A stretch of DNA of 64,000 nucleotides. Origin: Psychroserpens ponticola (GTDB lineage Bacteria > Bacteroidota > Bacteroidia > Flavobacteriales > Flavobacteriaceae). Every line of letters begins with the position of its first letter. Positions within the stretch are counted from its first letter, which is position 1. Below, piece after piece: positions 1-6,710 of the stretch. The DNA lies in NCBI RefSeq assembly GCF_023556315.2, contig NZ_CP116221.1, positions 930,001 to 994,000 on the forward strand. Reading direction: 5' to 3'. The position numbers and the translations under genes are program-made. The notes beneath the pieces were generated by a model. That model did not search any database. It was not told where the DNA came from and saw only the letters and a program-made list of their open reading frames with translations.

Positions 1-152
1 CGTTGCCAACAGTGAAATCTCAAATACAACGCGGAAGAAAACTCATCGCTCAAGGTTTTATTGATTGTTGTGATTTTAAAGTCAATGATAATGGTTTTTT
101 GGTTGGAGAACTTAAAGAAAAGGCAGATTGCAAAGTTTGCACATCTACTTAA
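1..152 (+). CDS. C-terminal tail of an ECF-type RNA polymerase sigma factor (5' end outside window)
   Basis: The reading frame is open from the left edge (first full codon at 3) to a TAA at 150-152. It encodes about 49 residues beginning LPTVKSQIQRGRKLI, the end of sigma region 4 helix-turn-helix, where the recognition helix is followed by an arginine-rich stretch. After a short linker the protein ends in DCKVCTST. A terminal CxxC tail of this kind is known from SigZ-like ECF sigma factors. Only the tail is visible, so the subgroup and the regulon cannot be judged. The stop overlaps the convergent downstream gene by four bases. Confidence 0.7.
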   Translation, partial: LPTVKSQIQRGRKLIAQGFIDCCDFKVNDNGFLVGELKEKADCKVCTST

Positions 153-544
153 AGTGTCATCATCCAATGACGCTGTAAACGCTTGAATTTTTTCAATTCA
201 CTTTGTAGGATCGGTAAATAATCTTTACCATTACTATTGCAATGTTGCAAGCGGTTGCAATTTAAATGTAAACGATGTACTAATCGTTCTAAAGACATAA
301 AGTGTTTGTGTTTCTTATCAGAACAATATTCAGCTTGCGCTTTTTCAATTTCTGGAGCTAAAGATTCTGATTGTTGAATGATATCACCAGAAAAGTATAT
401 GTGAGTGTCTTCAGTACCATCTGATCTTAAATATGATAAATCCTGACCAATGTATGTCGAAATATTTCGCGACAGAACAATGATATCTATAGCCTTTTGA
501 TATATAGGCAGTTCAGAGAGGTGAGATGGGATATTATAATTCAT
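149..544 (-). CDS. Hypothetical helical protein
   Basis: I do not recognise this protein of about 131 residues. It has no signal peptide or membrane segment, and looks alpha-helical and basic toward the C-terminus (KKFKRLQRHW), with several His and Cys residues in the second half. I prefer the ATG at 544 (MNYNIPSHLSEL). An upstream in-frame ATG at 577 would add only a leucine-rich extension (MSLILLRLLLK) that lies close to the promoter of the divergent gene. The stop overlaps the sigma-factor stop by four bases in convergent orientation. Confidence 0.5.
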   Translation of the reverse strand: MNYNIPSHLSELPIYQKAIDIIVLSRNISTYIGQDLSYLRSDGTEDTHIYFSGDIIQQSESLAPEIEKAQAEYCSDKKHKHFMSLERLVHRLHLNCNRLQHCNSNGKDYLPILQSELKKFKRLQRHWMMTL

Positions 545-588
545 TTTCAATAGCAATCGTAACAAAATTAGTGACAAGTATTGATATT

Positions 589-622
589 TTGCTTTAGATA
601 TTAAAGTAAAATTGTATATTTG
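589..622 (+). promoter_or_regulatory. Bacteroidota-type promoter of the Lrp-family gene
   Basis: A TTG at 589-591 is followed after 23 nt by TATATTTG at 615-622, a full match to the TAnnTTTG -7 box used by the primary sigma factor of Bacteroidota. It sits 36 nt before the ATG at 659. Confidence 0.6.
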
Positions 623-658
623 ATTTAATTATTAATGTAGATTGTAAAAATACTTTAA

Positions 659-1102
659 ATGGATATTGATAGCCTAAATTGGAAGATTTTGAAATGCTTA
701 CAAACTAACGCTCGAGAGTCTAATGCTGAAATTGGTCGTCAAGTTGGTATTAGTTCGCCTGCAGTTTCAGAGCGAATTAAAAAAATGGAGGATGCTGGAA
801 TTATTCAGAGTTATAATACTTTAGTAAGTCCGTTTGAAGTTGGTTATCAATTAAAAGCATTAATTACTTTACGTGCTTTTATGGGCATGTTGAAACCCTT
901 TTTAGAAAAAGTGAAAACCTATAATGAAGTAATTAATTGTTATCGTATAACTGGTAATGAAAATATTGTAATGGAAGTCGTTTTAAAAAACCAAAAACAC
1001 TTAGAATCTTTTATTGATCAACTAATTGTTTATGGTGAAACAAAAACACAAATTGTATTATCACACGTTATAAAACATAATGAGGTTAAACCTTTGAAAT
1101 AA
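659..1102 (+). CDS. Lrp/AsnC family transcriptional regulator
   Basis: The 147-residue protein has the two-domain Lrp/AsnC layout and the usual length. An N-terminal helix-turn-helix (about residues 4-60, with NAEIGRQVGISSPAVSERIK as the DNA-binding part) is followed by a C-terminal RAM/AsnC effector-binding domain (about 65-145). Such proteins act as dimers or octamers and respond to amino acids or related small molecules. The effector and target genes are not visible here. It is convergent with the PfpI-like gene, with one base between stops, and has its own promoter. Family assignment is secure; the specific regulon is unknown. Confidence 0.88.
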   Translation: MDIDSLNWKILKCLQTNARESNAEIGRQVGISSPAVSERIKKMEDAGIIQSYNTLVSPFEVGYQLKALITLRAFMGMLKPFLEKVKTYNEVINCYRITGNENIVMEVVLKNQKHLESFIDQLIVYGETKTQIVLSHVIKHNEVKPLK

Positions 1103-1103
1103 A

Positions 1104-1865
1104 TTATCTTTCAATTATAGTATGCGGAATAGTTTCTAAGTTCCAATCAATCACTAAGCCACCAGCTAAACTTTCTGCGATATCTTTGCCGTAGAGAAAT
1201 TCGCATAAATACAAAGCTGCTTCAAAAGATTTTGCACCTCCTGCTGAGGTTATGTATTTTCCGTCGTGAACAAATAACACATCTTTTCTAATATCTAGAT
1301 TAGGAAAACGCTCTCGCATGGTATCAATATCACCTGGAAACGTTGTCGATACTGAATTATCAAGCAATCCAGCTTGCGCTAAAACAAAAGCACCATCACA
1401 ATGAGATGTTATAAACTGAGCTTGTGCATCAATTTTTCTTACAAATTTTATCATTGCTTCATCTTCTAAATCTGTATCCAAATGATGTTCGGCACTTGGC
1501 ACAACGAGAATATCAATTTTTGGTAAGTTGTCTTTCAGATAATTGAAATCGGGAATGATTCGCATGCCTTCAAATGTAACAATAGGTTCATCAGTATTAG
1601 CAACAGTAAAAACATTCATAGGTTTAATGCTATCTCTAAAAATAGTGTGCTGAAAGATATCAAAAGGTGCCGTTAATTCAGTATTAAAAACACCATCCAT
1701 AATAAGAAAAGCTACATTGTATCTGTTGGGTTCAAGCTTTGGAAATTCTTTTTCCTTCTGCTGAGCTTGTTTCAGTAGCTCATTATTTGAGTTCTTGTTT
1801 TTATCTTCGGACGTATTACAACTTATAAAGATTACTATGCTAAATATTAAGAGTATGTTTTTCAT
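1104..1865 (-). CDS. DJ-1/PfpI family lipoprotein
   Basis: The 253-residue protein starts with a lipoprotein signal peptide (hydrophobic stretch followed by FISCNTSE, Cys at about residue 16), so it is probably lipid-anchored outside the cytoplasm. The rest is a DJ-1/PfpI (class I glutamine-amidotransferase-like) domain. It includes a nucleophile elbow SHCDGAFVLAQAGLLD with the expected Cys, and later the SAGGAKSFEAAL segment typical of AraC-type PfpI proteins. Family members include amidases, chaperone-like proteins and glyoxalases, so the substrate cannot be given. An export signal on this fold is unusual but occurs in this group of bacteria. The neighbouring minus-strand genes (VOC protein, MFS transporter) may be co-transcribed. 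Confidence 0.82.
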   Translation of the reverse strand: MKNILLIFSIVIFISCNTSEDKNKNSNNELLKQAQQKEKEFPKLEPNRYNVAFLIMDGVFNTELTAPFDIFQHTIFRDSIKPMNVFTVANTDEPIVTFEGMRIIPDFNYLKDNLPKIDILVVPSAEHHLDTDLEDEAMIKFVRKIDAQAQFITSHCDGAFVLAQAGLLDNSVSTTFPGDIDTMRERFPNLDIRKDVLFVHDGKYITSAGGAKSFEAALYLCEFLYGKDIAESLAGGLVIDWNLETIPHTIIER

Positions 1866-1878
1866 AGTCTATAAATTA

Positions 1879-1909
1879 AACCTACAAGGTATTTAAAACC
1901 TTGCAGGTT
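1879..1909. other. Hairpin between VOC and DJ-1/PfpI genes
   Basis: AACCTACAAGG at 1879-1889 pairs with CCTTGCAGGTT at 1899-1909 with one mismatch and a 9-nt loop. It lies downstream of the VOC gene in transcription order and just upstream of the PfpI ATG. It could attenuate or terminate transcription on the minus strand, but there is no clear T-tract. Confidence 0.35.
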
Positions 1910-1919
1910 GAGTGGTATT

Positions 1920-2297
1920 TTATTTGATTCGCCAAGGCGGATTTGTTCTGTTTTTTCCAGCATTGAATAAAATGATATGGTTGCCATCTAAATCGTTTAA
2001 ATGTGCTTCTCGCCACAACCAGTCTTTATCTTCAGCTTCTGAAGTAAATATAATTCCTTTTTGCTGAAGTTGATCCACTAGTTCATCAAGATTATCATCT
2101 TCAAAGTAAATACTAATTCCATTTCCTTTTGGTACTTCATCTACCTTATGAATTGAGAACGTAGCATTTCCGTCAGGACATTCAAACCTAACATATCTAG
2201 GTAATGCATCTACGATGAGTTTCAGTCCGAACGTTTTATAAAACTCGGTCGCTTTTTCAACATCTAATGATGGTATGGTGATTTGGTTTAAATTCAT
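1920..2297 (-). CDS. VOC family (glyoxalase/dioxygenase fold) protein
   Basis: A 125-residue single-module vicinal-oxygen-chelate protein. Visible family features are the opening LNQITIPSLDVEKATEFYKT and the closing LNDLDGNHIILFNAG, where D-x-x-G-N is the usual end of the beta-alpha-beta-beta-beta module. Members bind a metal and act in glyoxalase, antibiotic-binding or dioxygenase reactions, so no substrate can be inferred. The start codon shares base 2297 with the stop of the upstream MFS gene, which indicates translational coupling. Confidence 0.8.
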   Translation of the reverse strand: MNLNQITIPSLDVEKATEFYKTFGLKLIVDALPRYVRFECPDGNATFSIHKVDEVPKGNGISIYFEDDNLDELVDQLQQKGIIFTSEAEDKDWLWREAHLNDLDGNHIILFNAGKNRTNPPWRIK

Positions 2298-3511
2298 TAT
2301 AAATTCTTTTTAATACGTTTTTGCAACCATATGGATAATAAAACTCCTATTAAGCCATAAGTACCAGTAATTAACCAATTAATTTGGTAGCCATAATTCT
2401 CTACAACACTTAGTCCAATTTTTGGACTGAAAATATGTGCTATTGAAAAAGCAATGGCGAATAAAGCCATATAACTCCCTTCAAGCCCTTCTTTTGCTCT
2501 ATTAAGTGCAAATTTATTAGTGTATGGAAAACCTAGCATTTCACCAATAGTCATCATAATCATATTTACGACAAGAATACCTATCCAAAAATTCTGAAAT
2601 ATTACAAAGAAACTCAATCCCATAAGTAAACAAGCGACAAGAATATGTTTGGTTATAGAAATATGTTTTTTTTCCAAGTAATTTATAAAAGGCATTTCAA
2701 AAACAACGATAATGCTTATGTTTATAACCCAGAACAAACTAATTTCAAATTCATTTAAGTTAAAAACTTCATTATAATATAATGGCATGGTCACAACGAG
2801 TTGAAAAAACGCCATTCCCATGAAGAAACAAATGCCGATAAAAATCCAATAGGTGAAGTCTTTGTAAACAAGATTATTATCCTTTTTTATGTCTAAGTCT
2901 TCATTAGTTTCAACACGTTTCTTTTTTGGTTCTTTCACTAAATAGTAAAACAATACGATAGCCAAAAGACAAGTTATTCCATCTATCCAAAACAATAAAC
3001 TATACCCTTTTGTTACAATAATTAAACCTGCAGCTGTTGGCCCAATTCCCATTCCTGCATTGATTGCCAAGCGAATTAGTGCCAGTGAACGTGTTTGGTT
3101 ATCTGGTTTGCTATATGCTTTAAGCGATACATAAATGGCAGGACGAAATGTGTCAGCTACAATCATAAGAAATAATATACCAAAACATAATCCCCAAAAC
3201 GACGTGATGTATTGTAACCCGATAAAACTAAGCCCAGTAATAAATAAACTTAAAATCATGACTTTATAAAACCCTATTTTATCAGTTAACTTTCCGCCTA
3301 ACCAGCCACCAATAACAGAACCAAGTCCGAAGAACACAAAAATCCATCCTACATCATCATTATTAAAATCGAGACTATTTTTAAAGTATAACGACAAAAA
3401 TGGGATTACCATAGTGCCAGCTCTATTTATAAGTGTTATTAAAGCTAAGTACCAGATTTCTTTAGATAAACCTTGGAATGATTCAATATAGTTTATGTAT
3501 AGTTTTTTCAT
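2297..3511 (-). CDS. Major facilitator superfamily transporter
   Basis: A 404-residue integral membrane protein with about twelve hydrophobic segments. The family A-loop signature GGWLGGKLTDKIG lies between helices 2 and 3, and a charged central loop (KEPKKKRVETNEDL, about residues 193-206) divides the two halves. MFS proteins of this length usually export drugs or metabolites by proton antiport; substrate unknown. It is first in a run with the VOC gene (1-nt overlap) and probably the PfpI lipoprotein gene. A 34-bp perfect palindrome lies directly upstream of its start. Confidence 0.85.
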   Translation of the reverse strand: MKKLYINYIESFQGLSKEIWYLALITLINRAGTMVIPFLSLYFKNSLDFNNDDVGWIFVFFGLGSVIGGWLGGKLTDKIGFYKVMILSLFITGLSFIGLQYITSFWGLCFGILFLMIVADTFRPAIYVSLKAYSKPDNQTRSLALIRLAINAGMGIGPTAAGLIIVTKGYSLLFWIDGITCLLAIVLFYYLVKEPKKKRVETNEDLDIKKDNNLVYKDFTYWIFIGICFFMGMAFFQLVVTMPLYYNEVFNLNEFEISLFWVINISIIVVFEMPFINYLEKKHISITKHILVACLLMGLSFFVIFQNFWIGILVVNMIMMTIGEMLGFPYTNKFALNRAKEGLEGSYMALFAIAFSIAHIFSPKIGLSVVENYGYQINWLITGTYGLIGVLLSIWLQKRIKKNL

Positions 3512-3529
3512 TTTGGTTGTTGTATAAAT

Positions 3530-3563
3530 ATAAAAAGTCCGACGATATCGTCGGACTTTTTAT
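3530..3563. terminator. 34-bp perfect palindrome, terminator-like or operator
   Basis: The two 17-nt arms are perfect reverse complements centred between 3546 and 3547. The core is AGTCCGACGAT/ATCGTCGGACT flanked by A and T runs, as in a bidirectional intrinsic terminator. However, it sits between two divergent genes, so neither neighbour needs a terminator there. It overlaps a possible -7 box (TATATTTA on the minus strand at 3524-3531) of the MFS gene. An operator is therefore an alternative. Confidence 0.55.
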
Positions 3564-3611
3564 GATTGATTGGTTATATAATTATATTATCATCGCATAT
3601 AGTAAGTCCGA

Positions 3612-3638
3612 CTCTTGAAACAAGAGGTTTGTCTTTTT
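3612..3638 (+). terminator. Small hairpin with T-run
   Basis: CTCTTG (3612-3617) pairs with CAAGAG (3621-3626) over a 3-nt loop. A T-rich stretch follows, ending in TTTTT at 3634-3638. The bases just before it (AGTCCGAC, 3605-3612) repeat the left arm of the palindrome at 3536-3543, so they could pair with its right arm instead. Confidence 0.35.
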
Positions 3639-3713
3639 GTATATAATACGACGCAATTTTGCATGGTTTGTTTTTTATTTACAGTCAAATCTATGAAAAA
3701 AAGGTTTAAGTTG

Positions 3714-3721
3714 TATTTTTG
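3714..3721 (+). promoter_or_regulatory. -7 box (TAnnTTTG) of the DUF1684 gene
   Basis: TATTTTTG matches the Bacteroidota -7 consensus fully and lies 19 nt before the ATG at 3741. No TTG was found at the expected -33 position. Confidence 0.5.
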
Positions 3722-3740
3722 AATACTGAAAACTATAATT

Positions 3741-4346
3741 ATGAAGCCATTTTTAATATTGATTGTATTGGTAAGTACATTTAGTTGTGCACAAGAAAAG
3801 AAACCTATTTTGGGTGAGACTGAATTTCAACGAGAGCTCAATTCAGAATATAAAGACGCAACAAGTTCTCCATTAAAAGACAAAGACAGAAAGCATTTTA
3901 AAGGTCTAGATTTCTTTAAATTTGATTCTTCATATGTTGTGACAGCACGTTTAAAGTTAACACCAGATACAGAATGGTTTGATATGAAAACAACGACTAG
4001 TCGTGTGTCTCCTGAACGTATTTATGGAATTTTGACCTTTGAACTGCAAGGACAAACTTATACATTAAACCTTTATCAAGGTAAAGATGTTATGAAAAGG
4101 GAAGGACTAGAAGATTATTTATTTCTTCCGTTTATTGATGATACTAATGGCGAAGAAAGTTATGGAGGTGGACGTTATATTGATTTGAGAATCCCAGAAG
4201 ATGACACCATTGAGATAGATTTCAACAAAGCTTATAATCCTTATTGCGCATATAACGATAAGTATTCTTGTCCGATTGTACCAAGAGTCAATTATTTAGC
4301 TTTAAGTGTTAGAGCAGGAGTGAAGGCATTTGAAAAACAGGAATGA
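3741..4346 (+). CDS. DUF1684 family lipoprotein
   Basis: The 201-residue protein has a lipoprotein signal peptide (STFSCAQEK, Cys at about residue 16). The body fits DUF1684: an F-x-R-E-L-N-x-E-Y start, a central beta-rich part, the YGGGRYIDLRIP stretch and the C-terminal signature DFNKAYNPYCAYNDKYSCPI with conserved N, P, Y and Cys residues. Its biochemical role is not established. The gene stands alone on the plus strand with its own -7 box and converges on crcB with one base between the stops. Confidence 0.85.
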   Translation: MKPFLILIVLVSTFSCAQEKKPILGETEFQRELNSEYKDATSSPLKDKDRKHFKGLDFFKFDSSYVVTARLKLTPDTEWFDMKTTTSRVSPERIYGILTFELQGQTYTLNLYQGKDVMKREGLEDYLFLPFIDDTNGEESYGGGRYIDLRIPEDDTIEIDFNKAYNPYCAYNDKYSCPIVPRVNYLALSVRAGVKAFEKQE

Positions 4347-4347
4347 T

Positions 4348-4716
4348 TTATTTTACCAAATACATTCCGAAGAAAACTGCTAAGAACCCTACAATAAAAC
4401 TAGCAATGGTGTAAATAGCAAATGAGGTAAAATCTCCTGATCTTAAAAAGATGTGATTCTCATAAGCAAAGGTTGAAAATGTCGTGAAACCACCACAGAA
4501 GCCAGTAGCAAGCAATAGGGTTTGATTAGAAGTTAAGGTGTTGTTTTTTGCAGCCATACCTAAAATGATTCCTATTAAAAGACTACCAATAATATTAGCA
4601 GCAAATGTGCCGTATGGAATGCCGTTTTCAGCATTGTTTAGATATTTTCCAATAATGAAACGAAGTACACTTCCCAAACCTCCACCAATAAAAACGAGTA
4701 TTAATTGTTTGATCAT
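4348..4716 (-). CDS. crcB: Fluoride-specific channel CrcB/Fluc
   Basis: A 122-residue protein with four transmembrane helices, the normal Fluc length. Family motifs are GGGLGSVLRF near the N-terminus, GTFAANIIGSLLIG in helix 2 and TGFCGGFTTFSTF in helix 3, the latter carrying the Phe/Thr/Ser residues of the fluoride pore and the sodium-binding break. Fluc proteins form dual-topology dimers and export toxic fluoride passively. The start shares base 4716 with the stop of the upstream SRPBCC gene (TAATG overlap), so it is translated from a bicistronic message. No fluoride riboswitch was seen upstream of that unit. Confidence 0.93.
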   Translation of the reverse strand: MIKQLILVFIGGGLGSVLRFIIGKYLNNAENGIPYGTFAANIIGSLLIGIILGMAAKNNTLTSNQTLLLATGFCGGFTTFSTFAYENHIFLRSGDFTSFAIYTIASFIVGFLAVFFGMYLVK

Positions 4717-5735
4717 TATTTAATAGCAATATAGATTTCAGTAATCCAATCTGCTGGATTAGGTGTTGCCATAGGATCAGTAAGATAAACTTCTAGCATT
4801 GGTCCTGCTTCAGTAAACTCTAAACTATGCGCTGGAATATAAGCCATTGTTTTATCCCAAGCTTCTTGTAGATTGGCATAATCTCCTTTAAGAACCGTTT
4901 TTACAGTTTTAAAGGGCTCAAGCTGACCAGTAATTATATCAGCTTCGTTTGCCATTATTTTTGAAGTTGTAGGTATACAACAAGAAAACATAACAGCATC
5001 ATTTTCAGTATCCCATTTGTGGTACATTACAAACGGTTTTCCAGCCATAGAGATATTGTTTGTTAATGCATAAGCACCAACCTTAGGTAACATCTCTTGC
5101 ATTTTTTCTTTAAAATTTGACATCTTACATGACGTTGTGTTGTACAAATAAAATCCACCACTATGTTGTGTTACGCCTTCAATATTGATGCTATATTTTT
5201 TCATGTCTGCAACTAGAATACTATCTAGTTTTTCTAATCCTCGTTCAAAATGTGGACCGATTTGTTTTTCCATTCCTCCCATAAAAGTTGAAAACATCTT
5301 AAATCCAAATGGCAAATCTTTGCCTGAAATAGTCCAATTGATTTCTGTTGAGCCATCATTGTTAGATTCTAGTTTCCAAGTAATATCAGATTTAGGGAAA
5401 TCTCCAAATTGCATTTCTTGTGTAATAGATGTGTTACGTTTTGTGTCAATAGTTTTCATTGTACCAACACCATCTTTATCTTTCCAAGAATAGGAACCTC
5501 CAATACCATTAGTTGTATCAGATAACGTAATAATGGTTTCTGGTTTTTCCTCAACCCAAGATGACCATGCTTCCCAGTTTTTGAAATCAATAATATTGTT
5601 ATAAACAACAGCTACTGGAGCTTGAATCGTTCTTGTGCGTTTGACTTCAAAAGAGTTTGGCTGAACTGCAATGTAAATAGCCAAACCTATGATGAGAATT
5701 AGGATTAAAAATAAAATGTATTTAAACGCTTTCAT
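4716..5735 (-). CDS. SRPBCC domain plus GyrI-like effector-binding domain protein
   Basis: I start the 339-residue protein at the ATG at 5735 (MKAFKYILFLILIL). An upstream in-frame ATG at 5768 is excluded because a perfect -7 box (5770-5777) would leave it at or before the transcript start. An N-terminal membrane segment is followed by an SRPBCC/polyketide-cyclase-like domain (about residues 25-180: NIIDFKNWEAWSSW, the family's P-x-x-V-x-x-x-I-x-x-x-x-x-W pattern). The C-terminal half (about 185-339) resembles the GyrI/AraC effector-binding fold. No DNA-binding part is present. The likely role is binding a hydrophobic ligand at the membrane. It is coupled to crcB. Confidence 0.78.
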   Translation of the reverse strand: MKAFKYILFLILILIIGLAIYIAVQPNSFEVKRTRTIQAPVAVVYNNIIDFKNWEAWSSWVEEKPETIITLSDTTNGIGGSYSWKDKDGVGTMKTIDTKRNTSITQEMQFGDFPKSDITWKLESNNDGSTEINWTISGKDLPFGFKMFSTFMGGMEKQIGPHFERGLEKLDSILVADMKKYSINIEGVTQHSGGFYLYNTTSCKMSNFKEKMQEMLPKVGAYALTNNISMAGKPFVMYHKWDTENDAVMFSCCIPTTSKIMANEADIITGQLEPFKTVKTVLKGDYANLQEAWDKTMAYIPAHSLEFTEAGPMLEVYLTDPMATPNPADWITEIYIAIK

Positions 5736-5769
5736 CTTTAGATTATTTGATTGATAATGATTGTACAAT

Positions 5770-5777
5770 CAAAGATA
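5770..5777 (-). promoter_or_regulatory. -7 box of the SRPBCC-crcB unit
   Basis: On the minus strand this reads TATCTTTG, a full TAnnTTTG match 34 nt upstream of the ATG at 5735. It decides the start of that gene and shows that the unit has its own promoter. Confidence 0.55.
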
Positions 5778-5829
5778 ATCAATTTAGCTAAAGCTTTGCG
5801 GAAATAAATATAAAGCTATATTAAACTAA

Positions 5830-5913
5830 TTATTGTCTGTATTTATTAATGCTAAACTTTAATAGTAATAGGTTGATAATAATTAGAGAAATGAAAATTG
5901 AAATAATGGTCAT
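5830..5913 (-). CDS. Putative 27-residue hydrophobic micropeptide
   Basis: ATG at 5913 opens a short frame to TAA at 5830-5832. The peptide starts MTIISIFISLIIINLLLLKF and ends in SINKYRQ: one hydrophobic helix followed by a short basic tail, as in many small membrane peptides. I would not call it on length alone. The support is that a copy of the locus-wide 16-nt palindrome lies 60 nt before its ATG, the same spacing as for three annotated genes in the locus, and that the next gene downstream has a separate promoter. A weak -7 box (TAGATTTT) lies between. It could still be a chance frame in a terminator/leader region. Confidence 0.4.
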   Translation of the reverse strand: MTIISIFISLIIINLLLLKFSINKYRQ

Positions 5914-5963
5914 GCTTATATTTTATAGAACATCTTATAAAATCTAAAATGTCATCAAGTCTA

Positions 5964-5999
5964 TACATACAAATCCCCAATTTTGGGTATTTGTATGTA
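5964..5999. promoter_or_regulatory. Palindromic site A (proposed response-regulator operator)
   Basis: The core TCCCCAATTTTGGGTA (5974-5989) is one of five copies of a 7-2-7 palindrome in this locus. Here it extends to a 36-nt near-perfect inverted repeat with one mismatch outside the central pair. It lies 17 nt after the stop of the LRR gene and 60 nt before the micropeptide ATG. A terminator role is the alternative, but no T-tract follows on the minus strand. Confidence 0.5.
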
Positions 6000-6016
6000 A
6001 GTTCAATATACTTTTT

Positions 6017-6710
6017 TTATTGTTTAATAAATCGTTTGGTAGCTGTTTTACCATCTATGTTGATGTGAATTAGATAAACACCAGAAGCTAATTGATCAAC
6101 AGCAATTGCTGTAACTTCAGAAGTTAATTGTTTTTCAAATAGTAATTTACCATCAATATCAAATACTTGTGCTAGAGCATTAGTTCCTGAGTTGGTTTTT
6201 ATCGATAACCAATTACTCGCTGGATTTGGGAATATTTTGAAGCTTTCATTTTCAAAATCTTCAGTGTTTAAATTACTATCTACAGTCACATTAATATCTG
6301 CTCTAACGACAGTGAGATCTGGAACTAAAGGATTAGTAATCTCACAATGGTAAACTCCACTATCAGATTCTTGAGCGTTTACAATGGTGTACGTGTTTGC
6401 ATTAGCACCACTAATGGCTACATTGTCTTTATGCCATTGGTATACATTATTTGGTGAAGGGGCTTGAGAATCTCTATTGATATCTGTGTTATTTACATCT
6501 AGAGAGATATCTACTCCAGGAGGTGATGTGATTTCTTCTTCATCGTCTAGTGTGTTTTGAGGCGAGTATTGTAATGAACCATAGGTAATACCATTATTTA
6601 CTAATGGTTCTAGATCACTGAAAGTATAGTAATTATTTCTCAAATCGATGCTAACATATTCTGGATTGTCAAATGATGTCCATTCTGGAAGTGGTCCTGA
6701 TAAATTATTA
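6017..6710 (-). repeat. Duplicated 3' segment of the LRR paralogues (copy 1)
   Basis: These 694 bases are nearly identical to 8911-9604 (constant offset 2894). They encode the last LRR flank, the Ig-like domain and the T9SS tail of both proteins. Differences cluster at about 6168-6195. Similarity falls sharply upstream of 6710, which suggests recent duplication or gene conversion restricted to the 3' end. Confidence 0.9.

Noticed and set aside
5736-5960. Fluoride riboswitch ahead of the SRPBCC-crcB unit
   Set aside because: I found no fluoride riboswitch core or matching pseudoknot; the leader after the -7 box at 5770-5777 is too short.
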